Part shown: piece by piece, positions 1-7,575 of the stretch | Numbering within the stretch: the first letter of the stretch is position 1 | Layout of the letters: each line of letters starts with the position of its first letter | Assembly: GCA_038245435.1 (NCBI GenBank) | Contig: JBBRSL010000001.1 | Span: 1 to 59,897, forward strand | From: JBBRSL01 sp038245435 | GTDB taxonomy: Bacteria > Patescibacteriota > Saccharimonadia > Saccharimonadales > CAIOMD01 | DNA: 59,897 bases | Reading direction: 5' to 3' | The notes under the pieces: generated by a model | Told to the model about the DNA's origin: nothing | Databases searched by the model: none | The model's input: the letters and a program-made list of their open reading frames with translations, nothing else | Translations under genes and position numbers: made by a program

Positions 1-104
1 CGATTGCCGGTACTGCTATGACTATGGGCGCACTAGTTGTGGATATACCCGAAAAACCAGTATTAGGTGCAGGCGCGCCAGGCCCAATGGGCTTAGACTA
101 CTGA
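1..104 (+). CDS. groEL: Chaperonin GroEL, C-terminal end (partial)
   Basis: Only the last 33 residues are in the window, in the frame starting at base 3 and ending in TGA at 102-104. The tail reads like a GroEL C-terminus: a segment ending TMGALVVDIPEKP, matching the usual TTEALVADKPE region, then a short Gly/Pro linker and a terminal MGLDY in place of the usual GGMGGMDF. GroEL is the ATP-driven folding chamber of the cytosol. The gene is cut by the window start, so nothing can be said of its body. TGA as stop supports the standard code. A strong terminator follows directly. Confidence 0.75.
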   Translation, partial: IAGTAMTMGALVVDIPEKPVLGAGAPGPMGLDY

Positions 105-125
105 CAGAAGTACGCTCGCTTTACG

Positions 126-155
126 AAAAAAAGACCCCAATCAAGGGGTCTTTTT
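126..155 (+). terminator. Intrinsic terminator after groEL
   Basis: An A-rich stem with a GACCCC core (126-138), a 6-nt loop, and the complementary GGGGTC followed by five T (145-155). It lies 22 bp after the groEL stop and separates groEL from the GC-rich unit that follows. Confidence 0.9.
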
Positions 156-166
156 GATTATGGCTA

Positions 167-195
167 TTGACAAAAAGCAATAAAAATAATAAAAT
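167..195 (+). promoter_or_regulatory. Promoter of GC-rich unit 1
   Basis: TTGACA at 167-172, a 17-bp spacer, and TAAAAT at 190-195 form a near-consensus sigma70 promoter in AT-rich sequence. Transcription should start near 202, leaving a leader of about 130 nt before the first gene. The promoter has the composition of the surrounding genome, while the genes it drives do not. Confidence 0.75.
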
Positions 196-201
196 TTTCA
201 C

Positions 202-334
202 TTGAGGTGAGAGTAGTCTAGGGCAACCTAGCGGCCATAGGCAGGTGTACAAACCTCATACATGGTGACGGAGTTTCTGATCTCCAAAAAATCTGATGTA
301 CCTTCACCCCAAGGGCTACCCCATAGAGGGAACA
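202..334 (+). promoter_or_regulatory. Structured 5' leader of GC-rich unit 1
   Basis: About 130 nt lie between the predicted transcript start and the ATG at 335. Visible structure includes a perfect 5-bp stem, CTAGG/CCTAG, closed by a GCAA (GNRA) tetraloop at 218-231, and a small AGGT/ACCT stem near 244-258. A GAGGG ribosome-binding site sits at 326-330, 4 nt before the start. I do not recognise it as a known riboswitch. Composition changes from AT-rich to GC-rich within this leader. Confidence 0.45.
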
Positions 335-1441
335 ATGCCCGAGACTGGAAAGGTCAGCCAAGTGGCGACTACAACCGATCGACCCAGCATCAAGATCATC
401 AGCGGTGCGCTCGACGAGACCCCCACGGGGGACATCGTTCTGCGTGGCGTGGTCAGGTGTGACTCGCTCATCGACCTCCAGGTCGACGCCTACCAGCGCG
501 AGGCCATGGACAACGCCAAGGTGCGGCAGCTGCAGGCTGCCATCGCCAACGGTGGCGTCCCGGACATCGTGCTCGGCATGCGCGGTCAGGACTACTCCAC
601 CCGAGAGGCTGTGCTGTACCTCCGCGACGAGGTGTTCATCATCGACGGACTGCAGCGGGTGACCGCTGCGATGCGTGCGATGCAGGCCAACCCGGAGATG
701 AGGCCGCACCTCGGTGCGACCATCCACTTCGACACCACCAAGGAGTCGGAGCAGGAGATGTTCGAGAGGCTCAACCTGGGTCAGACCAGGCTCAGCCCGA
801 ACGTCACCCTGAGGAACTTCAAGGACAAGGTGCCGGCGGTGCAGTGCTTGCACAAGCTGTCGGCGGACAAGAACTTCGTCCTCTACGAGCTGGTCTCGTG
901 GGACCAGAACATGAAGCGTGGACAGCTCATCACGGCCAACACCTTCATCAAGACGGCCGCGATGCTGCACAGTCATGCTGGTCCCGGTCGGACGTCCAAC
1001 GTCTCCGACCTGGCCAACGGTCTGGGCAAGATCCACGACAACGTGGGCAGGAACAACTTCATCCAGAACACGCGTCTGTTCTTCGAGGTCATCGACTCGT
1101 GCTTCGGCATCCGTCGTGTCACCTACAAGAACGGCGCATCGTTCATCAAGACGACGTTCCTGCTGCAGCTGGCGAAGGTCATGAGCGACCACACGAACTT
1201 CTGGGACGGCGACAAGCTCGTCCTGGACGCTCGGATGGTCAAGAAGCTCTCGACCTTCCCCATCTCCGATCCGCAGATCGTGCAGCTGTGCTCCTCCGGG
1301 GGTTCGGCTGGCCAGATCCTGTACATGCTGATCGTCGACCACATCAACCACGGCAAGCGCACCGGGCGACTGGTGTCGCGTCGTGGGGACGAGATGGACG
1401 ACATCGACATCACCGACGGCTATAACAACGGCGGTGAGTGA
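335..1441 (+). CDS. DGQHR/ParB-nuclease-fold-like protein in a GC-rich unit
   Basis: A 368-residue protein if started at ATG 335, chosen because GAGGG lies just upstream; an upstream ATG at 296 would add 13 residues without a good site. The centre holds FIIDGLQRVTAA followed by FERLNLGQTRLSPNVTLRN. This is the arrangement of DGQHR-type and DUF262-like ParB-fold proteins, in which a DGQxR motif precedes an F-R-x-N segment. Relatives occur in DNA-modification (DndB) and defence or plasmid loci, often as DNA-binding or regulatory proteins; the activity here is inferred only. Codons end overwhelmingly in G or C, unlike the groEL end or the genes downstream, which suggests recent transfer from a high-GC donor. 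The next gene overlaps its TGA (TGATG), so the pair is probably translationally coupled. Confidence 0.7.
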   Translation: MPETGKVSQVATTTDRPSIKIISGALDETPTGDIVLRGVVRCDSLIDLQVDAYQREAMDNAKVRQLQAAIANGGVPDIVLGMRGQDYSTREAVLYLRDEVFIIDGLQRVTAAMRAMQANPEMRPHLGATIHFDTTKESEQEMFERLNLGQTRLSPNVTLRNFKDKVPAVQCLHKLSADKNFVLYELVSWDQNMKRGQLITANTFIKTAAMLHSHAGPGRTSNVSDLANGLGKIHDNVGRNNFIQNTRLFFEVIDSCFGIRRVTYKNGASFIKTTFLLQLAKVMSDHTNFWDGDKLVLDARMVKKLSTFPISDPQIVQLCSSGGSAGQILYMLIVDHINHGKRTGRLVSRRGDEMDDIDITDGYNNGGE

Positions 1442-2100
1442 TGTACGAAGCACGTGAGTGCGTTGCCCGGCTGGTCAACAACCAGCCGGGCGCGTACAGT
1501 TACCTCGCGAAGTTCTGTGAGGTGGAGCCGGCCACAGTGCTCAGTTGGACTGGTGGCAAGTTCTTCCCCAAGGGGGAGACTCTGGTGCGGCTCTACGTGG
1601 CCCTCTACGTGGTGGACATCGAGTTTATCGAGTGGTCTCGGATGTCCAAGCAGTCCCGTCTGCTGGCCAAACTCATCGCGTTCAGGATCATGCCAACCTT
1701 GGAGTTGCAGCGCGAACTGAACTACGCCGATATGAAGGGAGTCTATGACTTCATTCTGCGGGGTAGGGATGCTCAGCGTGAGCGGCTCTACAAGATCGAC
1801 AAGCTTGTCGATCGTTACGACGACGAGACTCGTCGAGACGAGCAAGAACTTCGTGAAGCTCTCGCTGCGGACTTCTCATCGACTGCGGCTTCTGCCGTGG
1901 AAGATCGAGTTGATGTAGCGATGGGCAGCAACGAAACAGTGTTGTCTGCAGCGCTCGTGCACTTAGTCATGGCGCTTGATGCCATGGCTCGGGCGGCCGA
2001 CGCAGACCCGTCTCGCGATCACATCGCACAGGTGCTCACCGAAGAGCTTCCGCCTGGACTCGCCAAGAGCGTGTCCGAGTGGCTCGACGGTATCGCCTAA
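1441..2100 (+). CDS. HTH-domain protein, partner of the DGQHR-like gene
   Basis: A 219-residue protein starting at ATG 1441, whose A is the last base of the upstream TGA; GGCGGTGAG just before serves as binding site. GTG 1438 is a possible start two bases upstream of the overlap. Residues ~18-55 look like a helix-turn-helix: YLAKFCEVEPATVLSW, then a G-K-x-x-P-x-G-E segment and a hydrophobic helix, as in XRE-like proteins. The middle (~110-145) is strongly charged and probably helical or coiled-coil, and the C-terminus is acidic. I do not recognise a named family. It shares the GC-rich codon use of its partner. A role as DNA-binding partner or regulator of the DGQHR-like protein is plausible but unproven. 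Confidence 0.65.
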   Translation: MYEARECVARLVNNQPGAYSYLAKFCEVEPATVLSWTGGKFFPKGETLVRLYVALYVVDIEFIEWSRMSKQSRLLAKLIAFRIMPTLELQRELNYADMKGVYDFILRGRDAQRERLYKIDKLVDRYDDETRRDEQELREALAADFSSTAASAVEDRVDVAMGSNETVLSAALVHLVMALDAMARAADADPSRDHIAQVLTEELPPGLAKSVSEWLDGIA

Positions 2101-2105
2101 ACCGC

Positions 2106-2124
2106 TGACTGACGGTATCAGTCA
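2106..2124 (+). other. 3' hairpin of GC-rich unit 1
   Basis: A perfect 7-bp stem, TGACTGA/TCAGTCA, with a CGGTA loop lies 6 nt after the stop codon. A second, weaker stem (CGTAGC/GCTGCG) follows. There is no T-tract here; the terminator proper is 40 nt further on. This may stabilise the 3' end of the GC-rich transcript. Confidence 0.5.
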
Positions 2125-2165
2125 CAAGCGTAGCTTAGCTGCGAAGTCCTTGGAAATTCCCGGGC

Positions 2166-2195
2166 CCCCACACCTTAATTGGTGTGGGGTTTTTC
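2166..2195 (+). terminator. Intrinsic terminator of GC-rich unit 1
   Basis: A perfect 9-bp stem, CCCCACACC/GGTGTGGGG, with a 6-nt loop followed by TTTTTC. It ends the unit that began at about 202. Confidence 0.9.
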
Positions 2196-2291
2196 ATTTT
2201 AAGGTGCATGTTAAGCACAAGCACTAATATAATGATTTGTTGCTTTTGTAAATTAATGTGGTTACAATCATTTTATTAGGAGTAATGAGCT

Positions 2292-2783
2292 ATGGCACGA
2301 TTTTGGCAACGAACGAAAACTCAGTTAACTGCCCCAGCGCAGTATATTCAAACAACCGATAGGGTCAGTCGACCTATGGCGGTAATGATGAGTCTTGTCT
2401 TGTTTTTTGTAGCAATTGCAATTATTGTCGGCCTGGTTTTTGCAGGTATTTGGGGCTATAACAAAGTTACGGGCAATAGCAGTAAGCCGGCAAGTCCAAT
2501 TACAGGTATTTCAACAGGTGTGTCAACAGATTCAAAGAATGACGGCGCTACTCAAGGATCGAGCGGTGCAGCCGCGGTTACTTCAAACGGCACTGGCACC
2601 GCTACGGTTACGACAAATCAGCCGGCAAATAGCTCGTCTTCAGCGACGACGAACCAAAGTACCGCGACTACCGCTGGTTCGGTACCCAATACCGGTGCTG
2701 GCAGCACACTTGGGATATTTATCGCTGCCACAATTCTAGGTACGCTGCTATATAGATCAATACTTATTCGTAGGTTGCAATAA
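2292..2783 (+). CDS. Small surface protein with Ser/Thr-rich middle and VPNTG-type anchor
   Basis: A 163-residue protein with two hydrophobic segments: residues ~30-55 (MSLVLFFVAIAIIVGLVFAG) and ~140-158, before a basic RR tail. Between them lies a long low-complexity stretch rich in Ser, Thr, Ala and Asn. Just before the second segment is VPNTGAG, which with the hydrophobic stretch and the basic tail resembles a sortase sorting signal (LPxTG variant). Saccharibacteria often carry LPNTG-like tails, but no sortase gene is in this window. GGAG lies 9 nt before the ATG, and a TATAAT is at 2228-2233. Probably exposed on the cell surface; function unknown. Confidence 0.6.
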   Translation: MARFWQRTKTQLTAPAQYIQTTDRVSRPMAVMMSLVLFFVAIAIIVGLVFAGIWGYNKVTGNSSKPASPITGISTGVSTDSKNDGATQGSSGAAAVTSNGTGTATVTTNQPANSSSSATTNQSTATTAGSVPNTGAGSTLGIFIAATILGTLLYRSILIRRLQ

Positions 2784-2807
2784 AATAGCCCCAATTGGGG
2801 CTATTTT
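2782..2807. terminator. Bidirectional terminator between convergent genes
   Basis: A perfect 11-bp stem (AAAATAGCCCC/GGGGCTATTTT) with an AATT loop overlaps the stop codon of the + strand gene. T-runs on both strands suit it to end both this gene and the convergent gene whose stop is at 2826. Confidence 0.85.
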
Positions 2808-2825
2808 AAAAGGTGTGCGGGATTA

Positions 2826-3341
2826 TTAACTTTGGTTTTGTGTAAAGTAATTAATCTCGTTTACGATATCAAGCAATGCTTGAGCCTTGGCTTTGTTATC
2901 GGTAATGGCTTGGGCAGAGGCATAGGCATCTGAAATAAGGTCTTGATTGTCCGAAGCCTGAATCATCATCATGGTTGTTTTAAACTTTTCTTCAGGTGAT
3001 TGATCAAGGTGACTTACGAGAGGAGAAAGCTCAGTTAAAGCTTTTTGCTTAATATCCATAAGGTCACTCGACCCGTTTACATCAGCAAACTGTGGCGGTG
3101 CCGTCACTTCAGCTACTTCTGTATCGGCCGTAGGAGCTGCCCAGTCGCTGTTAGCGGCCGGTACTGGTTGTTGCCAATCATTTTGTACTGGAGCTGCCAC
3201 AGGGTCAGTAGGCGGCGCAAATGGTTGTGGGGCAGGGGCCTCAATATTGTTCTCAACTGGTGCAGCTACTGGTTGACTCTGATCTACTGGTTGTTGCCAA
3301 CCTTGTGCGCCTTGCTGCTGTGAATCATCTTGTCCAAACAT
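2826..3341 (-). CDS. Gln/Pro-rich protein of unknown function
   Basis: A 171-residue protein starting at MFGQDD (ATG 3341), chosen because a G-rich binding site lies just upstream; an alternative ATG at 3362 adds 7 residues. The first ~90 residues are low complexity, rich in Gln, Pro, Ala and Trp-Gln-Gln-Pro units, and likely disordered. The last ~75 residues look helical (LMDIKQKALTELSPLVSHL and onwards). There is no signal peptide or membrane segment. I do not recognise a family. Confidence 0.55.
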   Translation of the reverse strand: MFGQDDSQQQGAQGWQQPVDQSQPVAAPVENNIEAPAPQPFAPPTDPVAAPVQNDWQQPVPAANSDWAAPTADTEVAEVTAPPQFADVNGSSDLMDIKQKALTELSPLVSHLDQSPEEKFKTTMMMIQASDNQDLISDAYASAQAITDNKAKAQALLDIVNEINYFTQNQS

Positions 3342-3447
3342 CCCACCCCCTTGAAGCCTCACCGGCTCTTTGTTTCAAATATTAATAGTTTCATCCTATA
3401 ATGTATCAAAAGCACTAGCGATAATAAATAGAGTAACGGAGATTCTT

Positions 3448-4479
3448 ATGCTTGATGACCTAAAACTTATTCATGAACGAGACGCGCAGGATGCGCTCGG
3501 TATTGCCGAAAAGCAGTGGCAGCAGCTAGAGCATGAGTTTAATGTTCCCGAACTTGAACATGATATCGACAATGTTGTCTTTGGCGGTATGGGCGGCTCA
3601 GCGCTCGCGGCAATCATAAGTCAAAGTTGGCCAGGTTACAGTATTCCGTTTGAAGTATGCAGGAACTATGACATTCCACGTTATGTGAACGAAAAAACCT
3701 TATTTATCGCATCAAGCTATTCTGGCAACACCGAAGAAACACTAGAGGCACTAAGCCAGGCTGAGGCAAAAAATGCCGTTATAGCGGTTATCGCGAGCGG
3801 TGGTAAGTTAGCTGAAATCGCCCTTCAAAAAGGCTACCCATTTGCAGAACTTCCAAAAGCGAGTCAACCTCGCTATGGCGTGCTTTACGGCCTTAAAGCC
3901 TTGGTGACAATCTTGGAGCGAGCCGGGTTGCTGCAGGCAACAGATATCGAAGGAACTCTTCAACGAACGACCCAGTACTTAAAAGAGAGTACCGCACAAT
4001 GGCGACCAGATGTTACGACACAAGATAATTATGCAAAGCAATTGGCGCTAGATTTTGTTGGCAAGAGCATGGTTATTTATGCTGGGCCCAAACTCGCGCC
4101 AGCTGCATATAAGTGGAAAATTAGCTTTAATGAAAACGCAAAAAACATAGCGTGGTTTAACCAGTATCCTGAGTTTAATCATAACGAGTTTCTGGGTTGG
4201 ACAAGCCATCCACTGGAAAAGCCTTACGCTGTAATTGATTTGCGTTCTAATTTAGAACACGAGCGCGTGCAAAAGCGCTTTGAAGTTTCTGAGCGTTTGT
4301 TGAGTGGTCGCCGTCCTGCACCTACTATTGTGCAGGCAGCTGGTGAGGATATCCTTGAGCAGCTGCTTTGGTTAATCGCGCTCGGCGATTTTGTCACAAT
4401 TTATACAGCCCTCTTAAATGGACTTAACCCAACTCCCGTAGATTTAATTGAGAAGTTCAAACACGAATTAAGCGCCTAA
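3448..4479 (+). CDS. Bifunctional phosphoglucose/phosphomannose isomerase (SIS domain)
   Basis: A 343-residue protein starting at MLDDLKL (ATG 3448), after ACGGAG. It has an SIS fold with GGMGGSALAA near residue 48 and the phosphosugar motif SSYSGNTEET near residue 92. The C-terminal half carries NQYPEFNHNEFLGW, characteristic of the bifunctional PGI/PMI family, which interconverts glucose-6-P and fructose-6-P and mannose-6-P and fructose-6-P. Such an enzyme would feed cell-surface sugar precursors. A TATAAT at 3397-3402 suits a promoter about 45 nt upstream. Length is normal for the family. Confidence 0.85.
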   Translation: MLDDLKLIHERDAQDALGIAEKQWQQLEHEFNVPELEHDIDNVVFGGMGGSALAAIISQSWPGYSIPFEVCRNYDIPRYVNEKTLFIASSYSGNTEETLEALSQAEAKNAVIAVIASGGKLAEIALQKGYPFAELPKASQPRYGVLYGLKALVTILERAGLLQATDIEGTLQRTTQYLKESTAQWRPDVTTQDNYAKQLALDFVGKSMVIYAGPKLAPAAYKWKISFNENAKNIAWFNQYPEFNHNEFLGWTSHPLEKPYAVIDLRSNLEHERVQKRFEVSERLLSGRRPAPTIVQAAGEDILEQLLWLIALGDFVTIYTALLNGLNPTPVDLIEKFKHELSA

Positions 4480-5709
4480 CTACTCGTGGCGTAGTGCCTG
4501 GATTGGATCTTTGCGAGCAGCTTTGATAGCCGGCGCCATACCAAAGACCACACCAACGAGTGCTGCGACACCAGTTGCAAATAAAATTGTCTTTAATGAC
4601 AGTGAAGGTGTGAGGTCGGTTGTCATTTTAATACCGTAGGCGGCAATTGCCGAAAATAGCACGCCAATTATGCCACCGACAAAGCTGAGCACGAGCGCCT
4701 CAATTAAGAACTGGCCCAGTATTTGTTTGTTAGTTGCACCGATGGCTTTGCGTACGCCAATTTCTTTTGTTCGTTCACTGACACTCACCAGCATAATGTT
4801 CATAATGCCAATACCGCCAACGAGAAGGGAAATGCCAGCGATGGCGGCCACGAAAGTGGTTAGCACGCTGAATACTTGGCCGGTTGCATCTATAAATTCT
4901 GATTGTTTAAGAATCGTAAAGTCTGCCTGGCCACTATGGTTTTTAAGTAGTGTTTGATTGATTTGTTTTACGATTGAGTCAACATTTTTAGTATCTGCAG
5001 CTTTAATGCTCACTTCTCTAATTTCGGTAGTACCACCAGTGATGCGCTTACCGGTTTCGAACGGAATAAAGACAACATCGTTATAGTTTTGGCCGACATT
5101 CAATGGGTTACTTGGGAATGGTGCGTAAATACCGCGAACAACAACGTCTTGGCCACGAAGCGTCATGACTCGACCAATAGGATCGCGCTGCTTAAATACA
5201 TTTGCAGCCACGTTACTGCCAATGACAGCTTCGAGTTTTCTAGATGTATCATTTGTGAAGAAATCACCGAAATCCATCTTTTGATTCAGAATTCCTCCCA
5301 TATCGCTGGTAGTGGCGATTACGAGTGCACCGGCATAATCTTCGGTTTCTGGTGTACTTATGGCAGCTGTAATCTGTGAAGCAGGTGCAACTGCTGCGAT
5401 GCCCGTAATTTTGCGCACATCGGCAACATCTTTTTCAGTTATAGTGCTTGCACCAAAGCCTGCCACCAGATTGAACTTAGTTATTTTGCCGTTTGCATCG
5501 CGCTCAATAGTTTTGCCAGGACGAATGACAATAATGTCGTTCCCGAGCTGGTTTACTTGCTTAATAACCTGATTCTTGACGCCTTCGCCGAGCGAGACCG
5601 TAATAACCACACTCATAACGCCAATAATGATGCCAAGCATCGTGAGTGCGCTGCGGACTTTTGAGCTTCGTATGCTCGATAGCGCCATTTTTACGTTGGT
5701 GTATATCAT
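4480..5709 (-). CDS. ABC transporter permease, MacB/FtsX type
   Basis: A 409-residue permease in the MacB/LolE style. An N-terminal membrane segment (IRSSKVRSALTMLGIIIGVM) is followed by a large extracytoplasmic domain (~45-270), then three C-terminal membrane segments with VSERTKEIGVRKAIGA between the first two, the typical FtsX-domain coupling loop. It works with the ATPase encoded just upstream on the same strand; the ATPase stop and permease start overlap by 4 nt. Such pumps export peptides or small molecules, or act on lipoproteins; the substrate cannot be told. It converges on the isomerase gene with no spacer. Confidence 0.85.
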   Translation of the reverse strand: MIYTNVKMALSSIRSSKVRSALTMLGIIIGVMSVVITVSLGEGVKNQVIKQVNQLGNDIIVIRPGKTIERDANGKITKFNLVAGFGASTITEKDVADVRKITGIAAVAPASQITAAISTPETEDYAGALVIATTSDMGGILNQKMDFGDFFTNDTSRKLEAVIGSNVAANVFKQRDPIGRVMTLRGQDVVVRGIYAPFPSNPLNVGQNYNDVVFIPFETGKRITGGTTEIREVSIKAADTKNVDSIVKQINQTLLKNHSGQADFTILKQSEFIDATGQVFSVLTTFVAAIAGISLLVGGIGIMNIMLVSVSERTKEIGVRKAIGATNKQILGQFLIEALVLSFVGGIIGVLFSAIAAYGIKMTTDLTPSLSLKTILFATGVAALVGVVFGMAPAIKAARKDPIQALRHE

Positions 5710-6479
5710 TTCTTGGCCTTTGATTTCTTTTGGCCGCGCTTTGTTTTGTCGATACTTGGTGCGTTATGGAGCTTAAAGATATCGGCAGTTTCGTTTTCAC
5801 GTAGCGGCTTATCTTGGTGAATGTGGCCATCAATCATATATACGACACGGCTCGCGTAAGCAGTAAGTTCAACGTTATGAGTCACCATGATAATCGTATT
5901 GCCGCCTTTATGAATATCTTTTAACAGATTCATAACAACTTTATTGCTTGCCGAATCAAGGTTGCCGGTCGGCTCGTCGGCAATTAGAATACTCGGTTTA
6001 TTAATGAGCGCACGGGCAATTGCTACGCGCTGTAGTTGGCCACCACTCAATTGACGCGGGTAGTAGTATTCACGAGTTTTAAGTCCGATTTTCTCGAGTA
6101 GTTCAGATGCACGATGTAAACGTCGTACGCCCGAAACGCCCTTATAGGCAAGCGGTAACGCTACGTTTTCGAGCACCGTCATGCGGGGCAATAGATTGAA
6201 ACTTTGAAATATAAAACCAATTTTATCGCGTCTCACTTTGGCGCGAGCGGCGCTATGTAGCCGCGAAACATTACGCGTATCAAGCTTGTAGACTCCTTGA
6301 CTGGGCCTATCAAGCAAACCAATAACGTTCATGAGCGTACTTTTACCACTACCGCTTGGCCCCATAATTGCAATAAACTCACCCTTGTCGACGCTCAAAT
6401 TCACATCATCAAGAGCAATGGTCGTGGCGTCGCCAAAACCAAATACCTTACTTACGTTTTGCAGCTCGATGATAGGCAT
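5706..6479 (-). CDS. ABC transporter ATPase, MacB/LolD type
   Basis: A 257-residue ATPase with Walker A GPSGSGKST (~40), Q-loop FIFQSFNLLPRMT (~92), signature LSGGQLQRVAIARAL (~143), Walker B ILIADEPTGNLDS and H-loop VTHN. This is the classic order for the LolD/MacB family. A C-terminal basic extension of ~30 residues (GQKKSKAKK at the end) is unusual. It overlaps the permease by 4 nt. On the minus strand a TAGTAT box ends 9 nt before the ATG, preceded at 18 bp by TTGAAC, so the transcript may have almost no leader. Confidence 0.9.
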   Translation of the reverse strand: MPIIELQNVSKVFGFGDATTIALDDVNLSVDKGEFIAIMGPSGSGKSTLMNVIGLLDRPSQGVYKLDTRNVSRLHSAARAKVRRDKIGFIFQSFNLLPRMTVLENVALPLAYKGVSGVRRLHRASELLEKIGLKTREYYYPRQLSGGQLQRVAIARALINKPSILIADEPTGNLDSASNKVVMNLLKDIHKGGNTIIMVTHNVELTAYASRVVYMIDGHIHQDKPLRENETADIFKLHNAPSIDKTKRGQKKSKAKK

Positions 6480-6531
6480 AGTTACCCTATACTACCTCTT
6501 TAAAAAGCTCATGTTCAAGTGTTTGTTGGTA

Positions 6532-6660
6532 TATAATTGTCAAAGCCCGCCTGCAGCTAGCCAAATTTTGCAAACCAAGCCAAAGGCTGTTTGCAAAATT
6601 TAGAGGAAGAAGTGCGGTTTTGCCAGGTTTTTTGCAAAGCAAAAACTAAGGCCAAAAAAG
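6532..6660 (+). other. Hairpin-rich intergenic region upstream of tRNA-Ser
   Basis: A TATAAT at 6532-6537 precedes a long imperfect stem. The outer arms are perfect 13-mers, AAATTTTGCAAAC (6563-6575) and its complement (6589-6601); the inner arms are AGCC/GGCT around an AAA loop. A second hairpin of the type GTTTTTTGC-AAA-GC follows near 6630-6650. No T-tract follows the first stem. It could be a processed leader of the tRNA transcript, a small RNA, or a decayed repeat; I cannot choose between these. Confidence 0.4.
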
Positions 6661-6673
6661 CATCTTCTGACGA

Positions 6674-6763
6674 GGAGAGGTCGCATAGTGGCCTAGTGCG
6701 CCGCCTTGGAAAGGCGGTATATCCGCAAGGGTATCGAGGGTTCAAATCCCTCCCTCTCCGCCA
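6674..6763 (+). tRNA. tRNA-Ser (anticodon GGA), CCA encoded
   Basis: A full cloverleaf: acceptor GGAGAGG (6674-6680) pairs with CCTCTCC (6753-6759), followed by G and an encoded CCA. The anticodon stem CCGCC/GGCGG encloses TTGGAAA, giving GGA, which reads UCC and UCU. A long variable arm (around 6719-6734) and a TTCAAAT T-loop are present, as expected for serine. Confidence 0.95.
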
Positions 6764-6795
6764 AATTACAGTCGAAACTGCTACAATTGAAGGTA

Positions 6796-7575
6796 ATGAG
6801 CGTAAAAACATATGCGGTTGTAACGGGTGCGAGTAGCGGTATTGGCCGTGAATTTGCGATTTTACTTGCTCACAAAAAACATAATTTGATTCTCGTTGCA
6901 CGCAATAAGCGGGCACTCGATGACTTACAAGAAGTTCTTAAACTTCAAGGAACTGACGTGGTTGTTATCGTTGCTGATTTGGCCGATGAAGCGCAGCGAA
7001 AGCGTTGTATTACAAGTTTGGTGAAATATAAAATCGATATGCTATTTAATAATGCTGGCTTTGGTGATTTTGGTGATTTCGTAAACTCTGACTGGCCAAA
7101 GCTAAACAGAATGTTGCAGCTAAATATTGTAGCGCTGAGTGAGTTAGCTCATATTGTGGGCGGTCAGATGCAACAAGAAGGGCATGGCCGTATTGTGAAT
7201 GTGGCATCTACGGCGGCATTTTTCCCTGGGCCAAAAATGGCAACCTATTATGCCAGTAAGGCATATGTTTTGAGCTTTAGCCAGGCTTTGGCGCATGAGC
7301 TTAAACCATATGGTGTGTCAGTCACAGCACTTTGCCCGGGCCCAACTGCCAGCGGTTTTCAAAAAGCAGCCAATCTCGAAAAGTCGAACCTGATGAAAGA
7401 TTTAGCAATGCCGCCAGCGGCGAGTGTGGCGGCTTTTGCGTATAAAAAAATGATGCAGGGCGCCGTTGTTGCCATTCCTGGTGCATCAAACAAATTGCAA
7501 GTACAGATACCAAGAATACTCCCAAAAAGTTTAATGGTTAAAGTCGTTGCCAATATCCAAAAAGAGTCAAAATAA
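6796..7575 (+). CDS. Short-chain dehydrogenase/reductase
   Basis: A 259-residue SDR starting at MSVKTYA (ATG 6796). The reading frame is open upstream into the tRNA gene, so upstream starts are rejected. It has the cofactor motif TGASSGIG near residue 10, NNAG near 84, a catalytic serine (ASTAAF) and YYASK. This is the classic NAD(P)-dependent oxidoreductase pattern, closest to the YqjQ/DltE-like SDRs; the substrate is unknown. A TACAAT box at 6782-6787 ends 8 nt before the ATG, so the mRNA may be leaderless. The stop and the next start overlap (TAATG). Confidence 0.88.
   Translation: MSVKTYAVVTGASSGIGREFAILLAHKKHNLILVARNKRALDDLQEVLKLQGTDVVVIVADLADEAQRKRCITSLVKYKIDMLFNNAGFGDFGDFVNSDWPKLNRMLQLNIVALSELAHIVGGQMQQEGHGRIVNVASTAAFFPGPKMATYYASKAYVLSFSQALAHELKPYGVSVTALCPGPTASGFQKAANLEKSNLMKDLAMPPAASVAAFAYKKMMQGAVVAIPGASNKLQVQIPRILPKSLMVKVVANIQKESK

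Noticed and set aside
218..1453. 411-residue open frame on the minus strand over the DGQHR-like gene
   Set aside because: GC-rich DNA has few stops; the translation lacks any domain, has no promoter or binding site, and mirrors a gene with clear motifs on the plus strand.
6706..6795. N-terminal extension of the SDR gene
   Set aside because: The open frame runs back through the tRNA-Ser gene; the cofactor motif sits at the normal distance from ATG 6796.
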